Source of the DNA: an uncultured Pelagibacteraceae bacterium
Lineage (GTDB): Bacteria; Pseudomonadota; Alphaproteobacteria; Pelagibacterales; Pelagibacteraceae
Assembly: GCA_902628635.1 (NCBI GenBank)
Contig: CACONQ010000004.1
Span: forward strand, 1-48,081
Reading direction: 5' to 3'
Length of the DNA: 48,081 nucleotides
A model generated the notes under the pieces. That model saw only the letters and a program-made list of their open reading frames with translations. It did no database searches and was not told where the DNA came from. Below, piece after piece: positions 41,453-48,081 of the stretch. The position numbers were made by a program, and so were the translations under genes. How positions within the stretch are numbered: the first letter of the stretch is position 1; each line of letters opens with the position of its first letter.

Positions 41453-42784
41453 TTACTTATCCAAAAAAGTTTTTGATGAGTCATCCATTGCAGTTGCCCA
41501 CGGAGTGTGGTGAATTGGAGCAATAGATCCTGTAACAGGAGATGAAAAAGACTTATTTCTGTAAGTAGATATGTCCTCAACTTTATGATGTTCCCATTCT
41601 TTAAAATGCTTTCTTATTAATTCAAAATCAATTTTTGGATAGTCAGACATTTTATAAAGTTCTTTGGTATATTCTGTTTGAAAGTCGATCATTTGATCAG
41701 GATTCTCTAATTTTTCTTCCATCGTTACCCATTTGTTAATATCTTTTTCAATTTCATTATCACTAGGGATTTTAATTTTATTCAAAATTACATCTCTTGC
41801 GTACCATGCTTGGCAATCGAACATGTTAAATGTATGAAACTGATCCTGCATTCCTAAATACATAAGCTTATGATTATCTTGCCATACAATACCCTTGTAT
41901 AATTTTGGTGGATAAAGCCTATTTCTAGTTTTAAGTTGTAAACTTTCTTCCAAAAAAGGAAAATGATGTAAATAACCAGTACATAAAATCACTACATCTG
42001 TCTCTTGTTCAGTACCATCTTTAAAATATGCTTTCTTACCTTCAAGTCTATCAAGATAATGAACCTCTTTCATTCCTTTGGGCCATTTAAATCCCATAGG
42101 ATTATGTCTGTAACCTATAGTTACACTTTTAGCTCCATACTTATTACATTGAAGCGCAATATCTTCTGCTGAATAGCTGCTACCAAGAACAACTATATTT
42201 TTACCTCTAAACTCTTCTGCATCTCTAAAATCATGAGAGTGCATAATTCTTCCAGGAAAAGAACTCATTCCTTTATACTCAGGAATAAAAGGTACTGAAA
42301 AATGCCCTGTTGAAACCACCACATAATCAAAGTTATCTTTTAAAATCTTATTGTTAACTTTGTCTTGGTAGCTAAGCTCAAATTTATCGTTTTTATAAAT
42401 TGTATTAATAACTCTTGTATTAAATTTAATTTTTTTTCTTAGATTACCTTTACTTACTCTTGCAACAATATAATCATATAAAACTTCTCTTGGAGGAAAA
42501 GAAGGTATTGGTTTACCAAAATGTTCATCAAATGAATAATCTGCAAATTCCAAACATTCTTTTGGACCATTAGACCAAAGATACCTATACATACTGTTGT
42601 GAACAGGATCTCCAAATTGATCTGATCCAGTTCTCCAGCTATAATTCCATAAACCACCCCAGTCTTCTTGTTTTTCAAAACAAACAATTTCTGGTATTTT
42701 TTCTCCATTCTTCTCAGCCGATTCAAAAGCTCTCAGCATTGACAGACCACAAGGTCCAGCTCCAATTATTGCAACTTTAGTCAT
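41453..42784 (-). CDS. tmm: Trimethylamine monooxygenase (bacterial flavin-containing monooxygenase)
   Basis: A 443-aa flavin-containing monooxygenase that oxidises trimethylamine to TMAO with NADPH and oxygen. FAD motif GAGPCGLS (8-15), the FMO hallmark FPGRIMHSHDF (176-186), and the NADPH motif GSSYSAED (201-208) are clear. Length and the N-terminal FEKQEDWGGLWNYSWRTG element match bacterial Tmm, first characterised in methylotrophs and also reported from SAR11 strains. Its location next to a TMAO-type importer and tdm supports the substrate. AAGAGGT lies 9 bases before the ATG as a ribosome-binding site. Confidence 0.92.
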   Translation of the reverse strand: MTKVAIIGAGPCGLSMLRAFESAEKNGEKIPEIVCFEKQEDWGGLWNYSWRTGSDQFGDPVHNSMYRYLWSNGPKECLEFADYSFDEHFGKPIPSFPPREVLYDYIVARVSKGNLRKKIKFNTRVINTIYKNDKFELSYQDKVNNKILKDNFDYVVVSTGHFSVPFIPEYKGMSSFPGRIMHSHDFRDAEEFRGKNIVVLGSSYSAEDIALQCNKYGAKSVTIGYRHNPMGFKWPKGMKEVHYLDRLEGKKAYFKDGTEQETDVVILCTGYLHHFPFLEESLQLKTRNRLYPPKLYKGIVWQDNHKLMYLGMQDQFHTFNMFDCQAWYARDVILNKIKIPSDNEIEKDINKWVTMEEKLENPDQMIDFQTEYTKELYKMSDYPKIDFELIRKHFKEWEHHKVEDISTYRNKSFSSPVTGSIAPIHHTPWATAMDDSSKTFLDK

Positions 42785-42851
42785 TAGATAACCTCTTAAA
42801 AATATAAACTTATTTTACTAACAAAATCCTTAAATTTAAAATAAAATAGTT

Positions 42852-42870
42852 AATTATTACGTGAATAATT
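42852..42870. repeat. Inverted repeat in the tmm upstream region
   Basis: AATTATT (42852-42858) and AATAATT (42864-42870) form a 7-bp inverted repeat around ACGTG. It lies 68-86 bases upstream of the tmm start, between divergent tmm and gpsA. It could be a regulator site, although its arms are pure A/T in an AT-rich gap. The rest of this 156-base gap shows only the gpsA promoter. Confidence 0.35.
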
Positions 42871-42900
42871 CATTATCAATTTTTCTCGTATGTGTTGTAT

Positions 42901-42928
42901 TTGTCATAAAATTTTATAAGTTTTTAAT
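42901..42928 (+). promoter_or_regulatory. Probable gpsA promoter
   Basis: TTGTCA (42901-42906), a 16-base spacer and TTTAAT (42923-42928) lie 12 bases before the ATG at 42941. Transcription would begin about six bases before the start codon, so the message would be nearly leaderless, which fits the lack of a ribosome-binding site. Confidence 0.45.
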
Positions 42929-42940
42929 GTTTAAATTGTT

Positions 42941-43900
42941 ATGAAAAAAATTTTAATAATTGGTGGAGGCGCAATGGGTTCAGCCTTCTCAATCCCGTGT
43001 CTAGACAATAATAATAATGTAACAATCACAGAACCACATAGTAAATTATTTATTAAAAAACTGTCTTCAAAAGATAAATTTCACCCAAGTTTAAAAATAA
43101 ATCTTCCAAAAAAACTAAAATATAGGCAATTCTCAGAAAATTTACTTAAAGAAAATTTTGACTTAATTGTAATTGCTTTAAGTCTTTCAGGAATAGATTT
43201 TATTGGACAGGTATTAAAAAAATTAAAAATAAAAACTCCAATTTTAGTTCTTACCAAAGGTCTTAAATATGAAAAGAAAAATAAAAGAATCCTTACAATC
43301 TCTGAACAACTTAATAGAAATTCTGGAAAAATGAATATTTCGGTTTTGAAAGGTCCATGTCTTGCAAAGGAGCTTGCTAGAAAAAATCAAACAAGTGTAA
43401 TTATAGCAAATAAAAATATCAAAGTAGCTAAATGGATTGGAAAGCAAATTTCAACTAAATATTATTTAATTGAATATTCGAAAGATATAATCGGAATTGA
43501 GGTATGTTCAGCAATTAAAAATATATATTCTATGATAATTGGATCCGGACAAAGCTTAAACACATCTTCCAGTTTATTCCATCGGTCATTACTAGAGATG
43601 AAATATCTTACAAAATATTTTAGAGGAAAAGAAAGTACAACTCTAGGTCTTGCTGGTGTAGGTGATCTTTATGTAAGTGCTGCAGGTGGCAGAAACAGTA
43701 AAATGGGAAGTTATCTAGGCCAGGGTTATACTTTTAAGACTGCAAAGAAAAAATTTATGCCAAATGATACTGTAGAGGGTGAACAATTAGTCAGAGAAAT
43801 TGCACCATTTGTATTAAAAAAAATAAATAAAAAGAAAATTCCTTTAATGATCAATTTTATTAATGCAATATTAAAAAATAAAAAAATTAATATAAATTGA
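42941..43900 (+). CDS. gpsA: NAD(P)H-dependent glycerol-3-phosphate dehydrogenase
   Basis: The 319-aa enzyme reduces dihydroxyacetone phosphate to sn-glycerol 3-phosphate for phospholipid synthesis. Motifs: IIGGGAMGSAF for the nucleotide, LKGPCLAKELARKNQTSVII, the catalytic-lysine region EVCSAIKNIYSMIIGSG, and TLGLAGVGDLYVSAAGGRN. It is Lys-rich and slightly diverged from typical GpsA (GGGAMGSAF in place of GxGxWGT), so a relative acting on another substrate is conceivable. It heads a five-gene series; the next gene begins 13 bases after its stop. Confidence 0.8.
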   Translation: MKKILIIGGGAMGSAFSIPCLDNNNNVTITEPHSKLFIKKLSSKDKFHPSLKINLPKKLKYRQFSENLLKENFDLIVIALSLSGIDFIGQVLKKLKIKTPILVLTKGLKYEKKNKRILTISEQLNRNSGKMNISVLKGPCLAKELARKNQTSVIIANKNIKVAKWIGKQISTKYYLIEYSKDIIGIEVCSAIKNIYSMIIGSGQSLNTSSSLFHRSLLEMKYLTKYFRGKESTTLGLAGVGDLYVSAAGGRNSKMGSYLGQGYTFKTAKKKFMPNDTVEGEQLVREIAPFVLKKINKKKIPLMINFINAILKNKKININ

Positions 43901-43913
43901 TACAATTAAAAAT

Positions 43914-45071
43914 ATGAAATCTAATTGGAATTATCCAACAACAATGTGGGTTGGAAAAAATAGAATAAACGATTTATCAATTGCATGCGAAAATTTAAAT
44001 ATAAAAAAACCGCTGTTTGTTACAGATAAGGATCTTATTGAGCTTCAAGTTATTAAGAATGTTTTACAAGAGTTAAAAAAAAATATTAAACAAATCAGGA
44101 TTTTTTGTGACTTTACAGGTAACCCCATTGGTGAAAATGTCGATCAAGGTGTCAAAGAATTCAAAAATAATAATTGCGATGGAGTAATTGCAATAGGTGG
44201 TGGGAGCGCACTAGATGTAGGAAAGGCAATTGCTTTTATGTCATGCCAAACAAGACCAATCTGGGATTTTGAGGATATAGGAGACTATTGGAAAAGAGCA
44301 AATGATAAAAATATTGCTCCAATAATAGGAGTTCCTACAACTGCAGGAACTGGATCGGAGACAGGAAGAGCATCAGCAATTATAAATAAAAAAACAGGAG
44401 TAAAAAAAATAATCTTTCACCCGAAATTTTTACCTGCAATTGTAATATTAGATCCACTTTTAACCTTGGAGCTGCCTCCAAGATTAACAGCAGCAACTGG
44501 AATGGATGCATTAGCACATAACCTAGAAGCCATTTGTGCACCCGGATTTCATCCCATGGCTGATGGCATCGCGCTTGAGGGAATTAGATTAATAAAAGAT
44601 TCATTAGTAACCGCTTTTGAAGATGGTACAAATCTAGAGGCAAGACAAAATTTATTAGCGGCATCTTCAATGGGATCAACAGCATTCCAAAAAGGGCTAG
44701 GTGCGATACACTCTTTAAGTCATCCAATTAACGCAAGATACAATGTTCATCATGGATTATCCAATGCAATTTTTATGCCATACGTTCTCACATTTAATAA
44801 AAAACATATTGAAAAAAAAATTTCCTCTCTAAGCAGCTTTATAGGATTGAAAGAAAATTTTGAAAGTTTTTTAAATTGGATATTAGATTTAAGAAATAAG
44901 TTTAATATTCCACACGCATTATCAGACGTAATACAAATTAAAGACGAAGAAATTAATGAGCTATCACAAATGGCCCTAGAGGATCCATCAACAGCAACAA
45001 ATCCATCTATATTATCAAAAGAAGATTTCAAAAAATTATATGAACATAGTCTTGAAGGTAAATTATTTTGA
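43914..45071 (+). CDS. Iron-containing (type III) alcohol dehydrogenase
   Basis: A 385-aa NAD(P)-dependent alcohol/aldehyde oxidoreductase. The nucleotide motif is GGGSALDVGKAIAF (about 96-109); the metal ligands of the family fit D198, H202, H266 and H280 in GMDALAHNLEA and HSLSHPINARYNVHHG. The substrate is unknown: short alcohols, lactaldehyde, 4-hydroxybutyrate or formaldehyde-related compounds are all seen in the family. Its stop overlaps the next gene's ATG (TGATG), tying it to an amidotransferase and glutathione synthesis. A role in aldehyde handling would fit that setting. Confidence 0.88.
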   Translation: MKSNWNYPTTMWVGKNRINDLSIACENLNIKKPLFVTDKDLIELQVIKNVLQELKKNIKQIRIFCDFTGNPIGENVDQGVKEFKNNNCDGVIAIGGGSALDVGKAIAFMSCQTRPIWDFEDIGDYWKRANDKNIAPIIGVPTTAGTGSETGRASAIINKKTGVKKIIFHPKFLPAIVILDPLLTLELPPRLTAATGMDALAHNLEAICAPGFHPMADGIALEGIRLIKDSLVTAFEDGTNLEARQNLLAASSMGSTAFQKGLGAIHSLSHPINARYNVHHGLSNAIFMPYVLTFNKKHIEKKISSLSSFIGLKENFESFLNWILDLRNKFNIPHALSDVIQIKDEEINELSQMALEDPSTATNPSILSKEDFKKLYEHSLEGKLF

Positions 45072-45868
45072 TGAAAAATCTAAAAATATTAATCGTAGAA
45101 GGAAACTTAGAAAGTGAAAATATAAATTTTAAAAAAGCAGGAATACAAACTCATACCGAAAGTTTAAAAGATAGTATTGCCAATTACCATAAAGAAGTAA
45201 GCTATGAAGTCTTAAATCCATCATCAGCGGAAAACTTTAATGATATTATTAACAAATTAGAAACTTATGACGGAATTGTATGGGGTGGCAGTAGTTTAAA
45301 TATTTATAATGATACGCCTGAAATAAAAAAACAAATTTTTTTTATGAAAGAATGTTTTCATAAAGTTAGAAATATTTTAGCTATTTGCTGGGGTATGCAA
45401 GTCGCAGTAACTGCGGCTGGAGGCGTTGTTAAAAAATCTAAAAAAGGGGCACACATTGGTATAGCAAAAAATATCAATATTAATTCTTATGGATTAAAAC
45501 ACCCAATTTATAAAAATAAAGATCCAATTTTTAATACTCCTGCATTTAACTTTGATGAGGTTGTAACTCCACCAGATGGAGCAAAATTACTTGCATCAAA
45601 TCCAATAAACAAGGTTCAAGGATTAGAATTTCAAATAGGTGTTAGTAATATCTGGGGGATACAATATCACCCAGAGATAACTTATGAAAAGATGATAAAT
45701 TTAATAAACTTTAGACGAGACAGATTAATTAATTTCAGAAAAGTTTTTAAAAATGAAAATGACATTGACACCCATATTAAAAGTATCGAAAACGAAAATA
45801 AAAAAACAAGTGGACGATCAAGAATGCAAGAGCTTGAAAACTGGCTTCATCATATAAATGAAAATTGA
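45071..45868 (+). CDS. Class I glutamine amidotransferase (GMP-synthase-like domain protein)
   Basis: A stand-alone 265-aa protein (start ATG at 45071; a TTG one codon earlier is in frame). The class I amidotransferase triad is visible: nucleophile in LAICWGMQVAVTAAGG (C106) and His/Glu in WGIQYHPEITYE (H200, E202). Proteins of this shape hydrolyse glutamine or other gamma-glutamyl compounds, often supplying ammonia to a partner. It is coupled to the Fe-ADH gene upstream and overlaps gshA by 11 bases downstream. This suggests work on gamma-glutamyl compounds or glutathione, but the substrate is not known. Confidence 0.8.
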   Translation: MKNLKILIVEGNLESENINFKKAGIQTHTESLKDSIANYHKEVSYEVLNPSSAENFNDIINKLETYDGIVWGGSSLNIYNDTPEIKKQIFFMKECFHKVRNILAICWGMQVAVTAAGGVVKKSKKGAHIGIAKNININSYGLKHPIYKNKDPIFNTPAFNFDEVVTPPDGAKLLASNPINKVQGLEFQIGVSNIWGIQYHPEITYEKMINLINFRRDRLINFRKVFKNENDIDTHIKSIENENKKTSGRSRMQELENWLHHINEN

Positions 45869-47099
45869 TACTAAAGAAGACATTATAAATTATTTTCAAA
45901 GTGGTTACAAAAAAAGCTTATTGATAGGTGTTGAAAATGAAAAATTTTTGCTTGAAAAAGATACAAGCGCACGAGCAAATTATGAACAAATTAAAAATAT
46001 CTTAAACTTCTTAAAGAAATTTGGCTGGGAAGAAATTCTTGAAGACAAAAATATTATTGGATTAAATAAAGATGGCCAATCAATAACTCTTGAGCCTGGA
46101 AATCAAATCGAATTAGCTGGAGCATTATGTAATAATATACACGAGGTTTGTTCTGAGTCTTACAATTTTCAAAAACAATTAGATGAGGCTTGTGAAAAAT
46201 TTAATTTGAAAACTTTATCAATTGGTTATGATCCATCAACGGATATCGCTGACGTCCCCAATAATCCAAAAAAAAGATATAAAGTTATGACAAGTGAAAT
46301 GCCAAAAAATGGAGAATTAAGTTTAGAAATGATGTATCAGACTTGTGGAACACAAATTAATTTGGATTATACTTCAGAGCAAGACTTTATAAAAAAATTT
46401 AAAGTAATTTCTTATTTAACGCCATTAACGATAGCTTTATTTTCTAACTCAGCAATTAAAAAATCAAAACCCACAGGCTTCTTATCATATAGATCAAAGG
46501 TTTGGCAAAATACTTCAAGAGGAGGTTTGCCAAAAATTTTTTTAGAAAATATGGATTTTGAAAAGTATGCTGATTTTAGTTTAGATTTTAAATTGTTATT
46601 TTTACACGATAATAATGAATATATTTCGCCAGATGGAAAATCTTTCAGAGATTTAATGAAAGAGGGAAAAGCAAATTACGAAAATTTCCAGCTTCACTTA
46701 TCGACAATTTTTACTGAAGTAAGATTAAAAAAATATATTGAGTTAAGATCGATTGATGCTTGTGAATGGGATTGTCATTGTGCTGGTCCAGCATTTTTTG
46801 TAGGATTATTATACGGAAATCTGAACGAAACCTTTGAGATTATTAAAAATTGGAATAAAGAAGATATATTGAATGCTTATACCTCATCTTATAAAGATGG
46901 ACTGAAAACAATTATAAATAATAAAGATTTATTATTTTGGTCAAAAGAATTTTTAAATATATCTAAAAGAGGACTCGAAAAAAGATCATTCGTTACCACA
47001 AAAAATAATGACGAAAGAATATATTTAAAAAATATAGAAAATATTTTATCAAAAAATCTTACAAAAGCTGAGCAAGTGCTTGCAGATCTACAGAAATGA
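45858..47099 (+). CDS. gshA: Glutamate-cysteine ligase (plant/alphaproteobacterial GCS2-like type)
   Basis: The 413-aa ligase makes gamma-glutamylcysteine, the first step of glutathione synthesis. Recognisable elements are LIGVENEKFLLEK near the start, ITLEPGNQIELAGAL, MMYQTCGTQINLDYTSE and YIELRSIDACEWDCHCAGPAFFVGLLYG. These match the long GCS2-type enzymes of alphaproteobacteria and plants. It is short by about 40 residues relative to many of them but shows all core segments. It overlaps the amidotransferase (11 bases) and gshB (4 bases, ATGA), so the three are translated as one block. Confidence 0.87.
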   Translation: MKIDTKEDIINYFQSGYKKSLLIGVENEKFLLEKDTSARANYEQIKNILNFLKKFGWEEILEDKNIIGLNKDGQSITLEPGNQIELAGALCNNIHEVCSESYNFQKQLDEACEKFNLKTLSIGYDPSTDIADVPNNPKKRYKVMTSEMPKNGELSLEMMYQTCGTQINLDYTSEQDFIKKFKVISYLTPLTIALFSNSAIKKSKPTGFLSYRSKVWQNTSRGGLPKIFLENMDFEKYADFSLDFKLLFLHDNNEYISPDGKSFRDLMKEGKANYENFQLHLSTIFTEVRLKKYIELRSIDACEWDCHCAGPAFFVGLLYGNLNETFEIIKNWNKEDILNAYTSSYKDGLKTIINNKDLLFWSKEFLNISKRGLEKRSFVTTKNNDERIYLKNIENILSKNLTKAEQVLADLQK

Positions 47100-48025
47100 A
47101 AAAAATAATAGCCATTCAATCAAATAAATTAAATGAGATAAATATAGAGACTGACACTACTTTTTTGCTAGCTTTAGAGGCTCAAAAAAAAGGATATCAA
47201 ATTATTTGGTATGAAACAAAAGATCTTAATCTCATTAATTCCAAAATATATATAAATGGAATAAAGGTTAGGTTTTTTGATAGAAAAAAAAATTTCTATA
47301 AAATCTTAAGTTTTGTTAAATTTAATTTAGATGAAGCAAAATTTGTTCTTATAAGACAAAACCCACCCTTTAATATGGACTACATAAACTCAACTCATTT
47401 TTTAAATAATCTTAAATCTACGCGAATTATAAACGACCCAACAGCCGTTAGAAATGTTTCTGAAAAATTCTTTTCCACTCGATTTTTAAAATATATGCCA
47501 GAAACAATTATTACTAAAAATATTAAACAAATTAATTCTTTTAAAAAAAAACATAAAAAAATAGTTATAAAGCCCATTCATGGTTATGCGGGTAAAAATA
47601 TCTTATTTTTTGAAAATAAAGTTAAAGTGAGTTATTTAAAAAAATATATCAAAAAATTTGATCATGTTATGGTTCAAAGATATTTAGAAAAAGTGAAGGA
47701 CGGAGACAAAAGAGTTTTTATCATTAATGGCAAAGTAAAAGGAGCGATAAGAAGATTACCTAAGAAAGGCTCAATTTTATCAAATATCTCACAAGGGGGT
47801 GTTGCTATTAAAACTAAATTAAATTTTAGAGAGCTTAAGATATCAAAATTGGTTGCCAAAAATTTAAAAAAGGAAAATATTTTTTTTGCAGGTATAGACT
47901 TGGTAGGCGGTTACTTAATCGGAGACATAAACGTAACATCTCCAACTGGTTTGCCGCAGTATAAAAATCTAACTAATATAAATCTTGCTCAATTTTTTTG
48001 GAAAGAGTTAGAAAAATTAAAATAA
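47096..48025 (+). CDS. gshB: Glutathione synthetase (ATP-grasp)
   Basis: The 309-aa enzyme adds glycine to gamma-glutamylcysteine. ATP-grasp motifs are KIVIKPIHGYAGKNILFF, the MVQRYLEKVKDGDKRVFIING core, the SNISQGGVAIKT loop, and the late FAGIDLVGGYLIGDINVTSP that carries metal-binding residues. IRQNPPFNMDYI near residue 83 is a GshB signature. Length is normal. It overlaps gshA by four bases and the end of a minus-strand gene by nine bases. Confidence 0.93.
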   Translation: MKKIIAIQSNKLNEINIETDTTFLLALEAQKKGYQIIWYETKDLNLINSKIYINGIKVRFFDRKKNFYKILSFVKFNLDEAKFVLIRQNPPFNMDYINSTHFLNNLKSTRIINDPTAVRNVSEKFFSTRFLKYMPETIITKNIKQINSFKKKHKKIVIKPIHGYAGKNILFFENKVKVSYLKKYIKKFDHVMVQRYLEKVKDGDKRVFIINGKVKGAIRRLPKKGSILSNISQGGVAIKTKLNFRELKISKLVAKNLKKENIFFAGIDLVGGYLIGDINVTSPTGLPQYKNLTNINLAQFFWKELEKLK

Positions 48026-48081
48026 ACCTTCTATCTCACCTTTTTTATTTAGCTTTATAGAATCTGCAGCTGGAACTTTTG
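48017..48081 (-). CDS. 3' end of an unidentified gene entering from the right edge
   Basis: Reading the - strand from the window edge, one frame stays open for 20 codons and ends in TAA (48019-48017), giving a tail KVPAADSIKLNKKGEIEGLF. The other two - strand frames stop at about 48056 and 48047. Its nine-base convergent overlap with gshB is in keeping with the compact style here. The fragment is too short to identify, and it could be chance. Confidence 0.3.
   Translation of the reverse strand, partial: KVPAADSIKLNKKGEIEGLF

Noticed and set aside
1-48081. CRISPR arrays, transposons, integrases, tRNA or rRNA genes
   Set aside because: No regularly spaced repeats, transposase-like proteins, tRNA cloverleaf signatures or rRNA motifs were found on reading both strands.

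Overview
The window looks like a chromosomal segment of a SAR11-type (Pelagibacterales) marine alphaproteobacterium. The evidence is a very AT-rich composition, extremely short intergenic gaps (no gene-free stretch exceeds about 160 bases), many 1-13 base gene overlaps, and gene content: trimethylamine/TMAO catabolism, an AcnA-type aconitase, glutathione synthesis, and several ABC importers for small nitrogenous osmolytes. I saw no rRNA, tRNA, CRISPR array, insertion sequence, phage gene or attachment site. The taxonomic call is inference from gene content and style.

Left part (1-17.6 kb, mostly + strand): the end of a Pot-type polyamine/opine importer (ATPase C-terminus, binding protein, two permeases), followed without a break by a FadN-like hydroxyacyl-CoA dehydrogenase/enoyl-CoA hydratase. 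Next come a minus-strand cyclophilin plus a putative metalloprotease, a ureohydrolase (agmatinase-like) with an aldehyde dehydrogenase, ArgE, a CsaA-like tRNA-binding protein, a LysE exporter, aconitase, a YfgM-like/BamB pair, a cupin-like protein and YjbQ.

Middle part (17.6-35.6 kb, all - strand): a large methylated-amine nitrogen region. Read in the direction of transcription it runs tdm (TMAO demethylase), a MarR-like regulator, an FAD oxidoreductase, then module 2 (glutamine-synthetase-like GS-2, class II amidotransferase, GXGXG protein, FMN glutamate-synthase-like protein, 136-aa protein) and a terminator. It continues with an Amt transporter, two tiny membrane proteins, module 1 (amidotransferase, GXGXG, FMN protein, GmaS-like GS-1), a diaminopropionate-lyase-like enzyme and a photolyase. 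Two parallel sets of gamma-glutamylmethylamide / N-methylglutamate-synthase-type genes thus flank one ammonium/methylammonium channel. They are not recent duplicates: gene order differs, and only module 2 keeps the three cysteines of the glutamate-synthase [3Fe-4S] site.

Right part (35.7-42.8 kb): a TMAO/betaine-type ABC importer (tmoX, then three small envelope-type genes, then tmoV and a double-length tmoW) faces tmm, trimethylamine monooxygenase. Together these would import or make TMAO (Tmm, TmoXVW), demethylate it to dimethylamine and formaldehyde (Tdm), and pass lower amines to the glutamylation modules. No recognisable dimethylamine monooxygenase (dmm) or four-subunit N-methylglutamate dehydrogenase (mgd) is in the window. 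That makes the lone FAD oxidoreductase and the second module the most interesting unknowns.

Far right (42.9-48 kb, + strand): a tight gpsA, iron alcohol dehydrogenase, class I amidotransferase, gshA, gshB series, ending at the 3' tip of an unidentified minus-strand gene.
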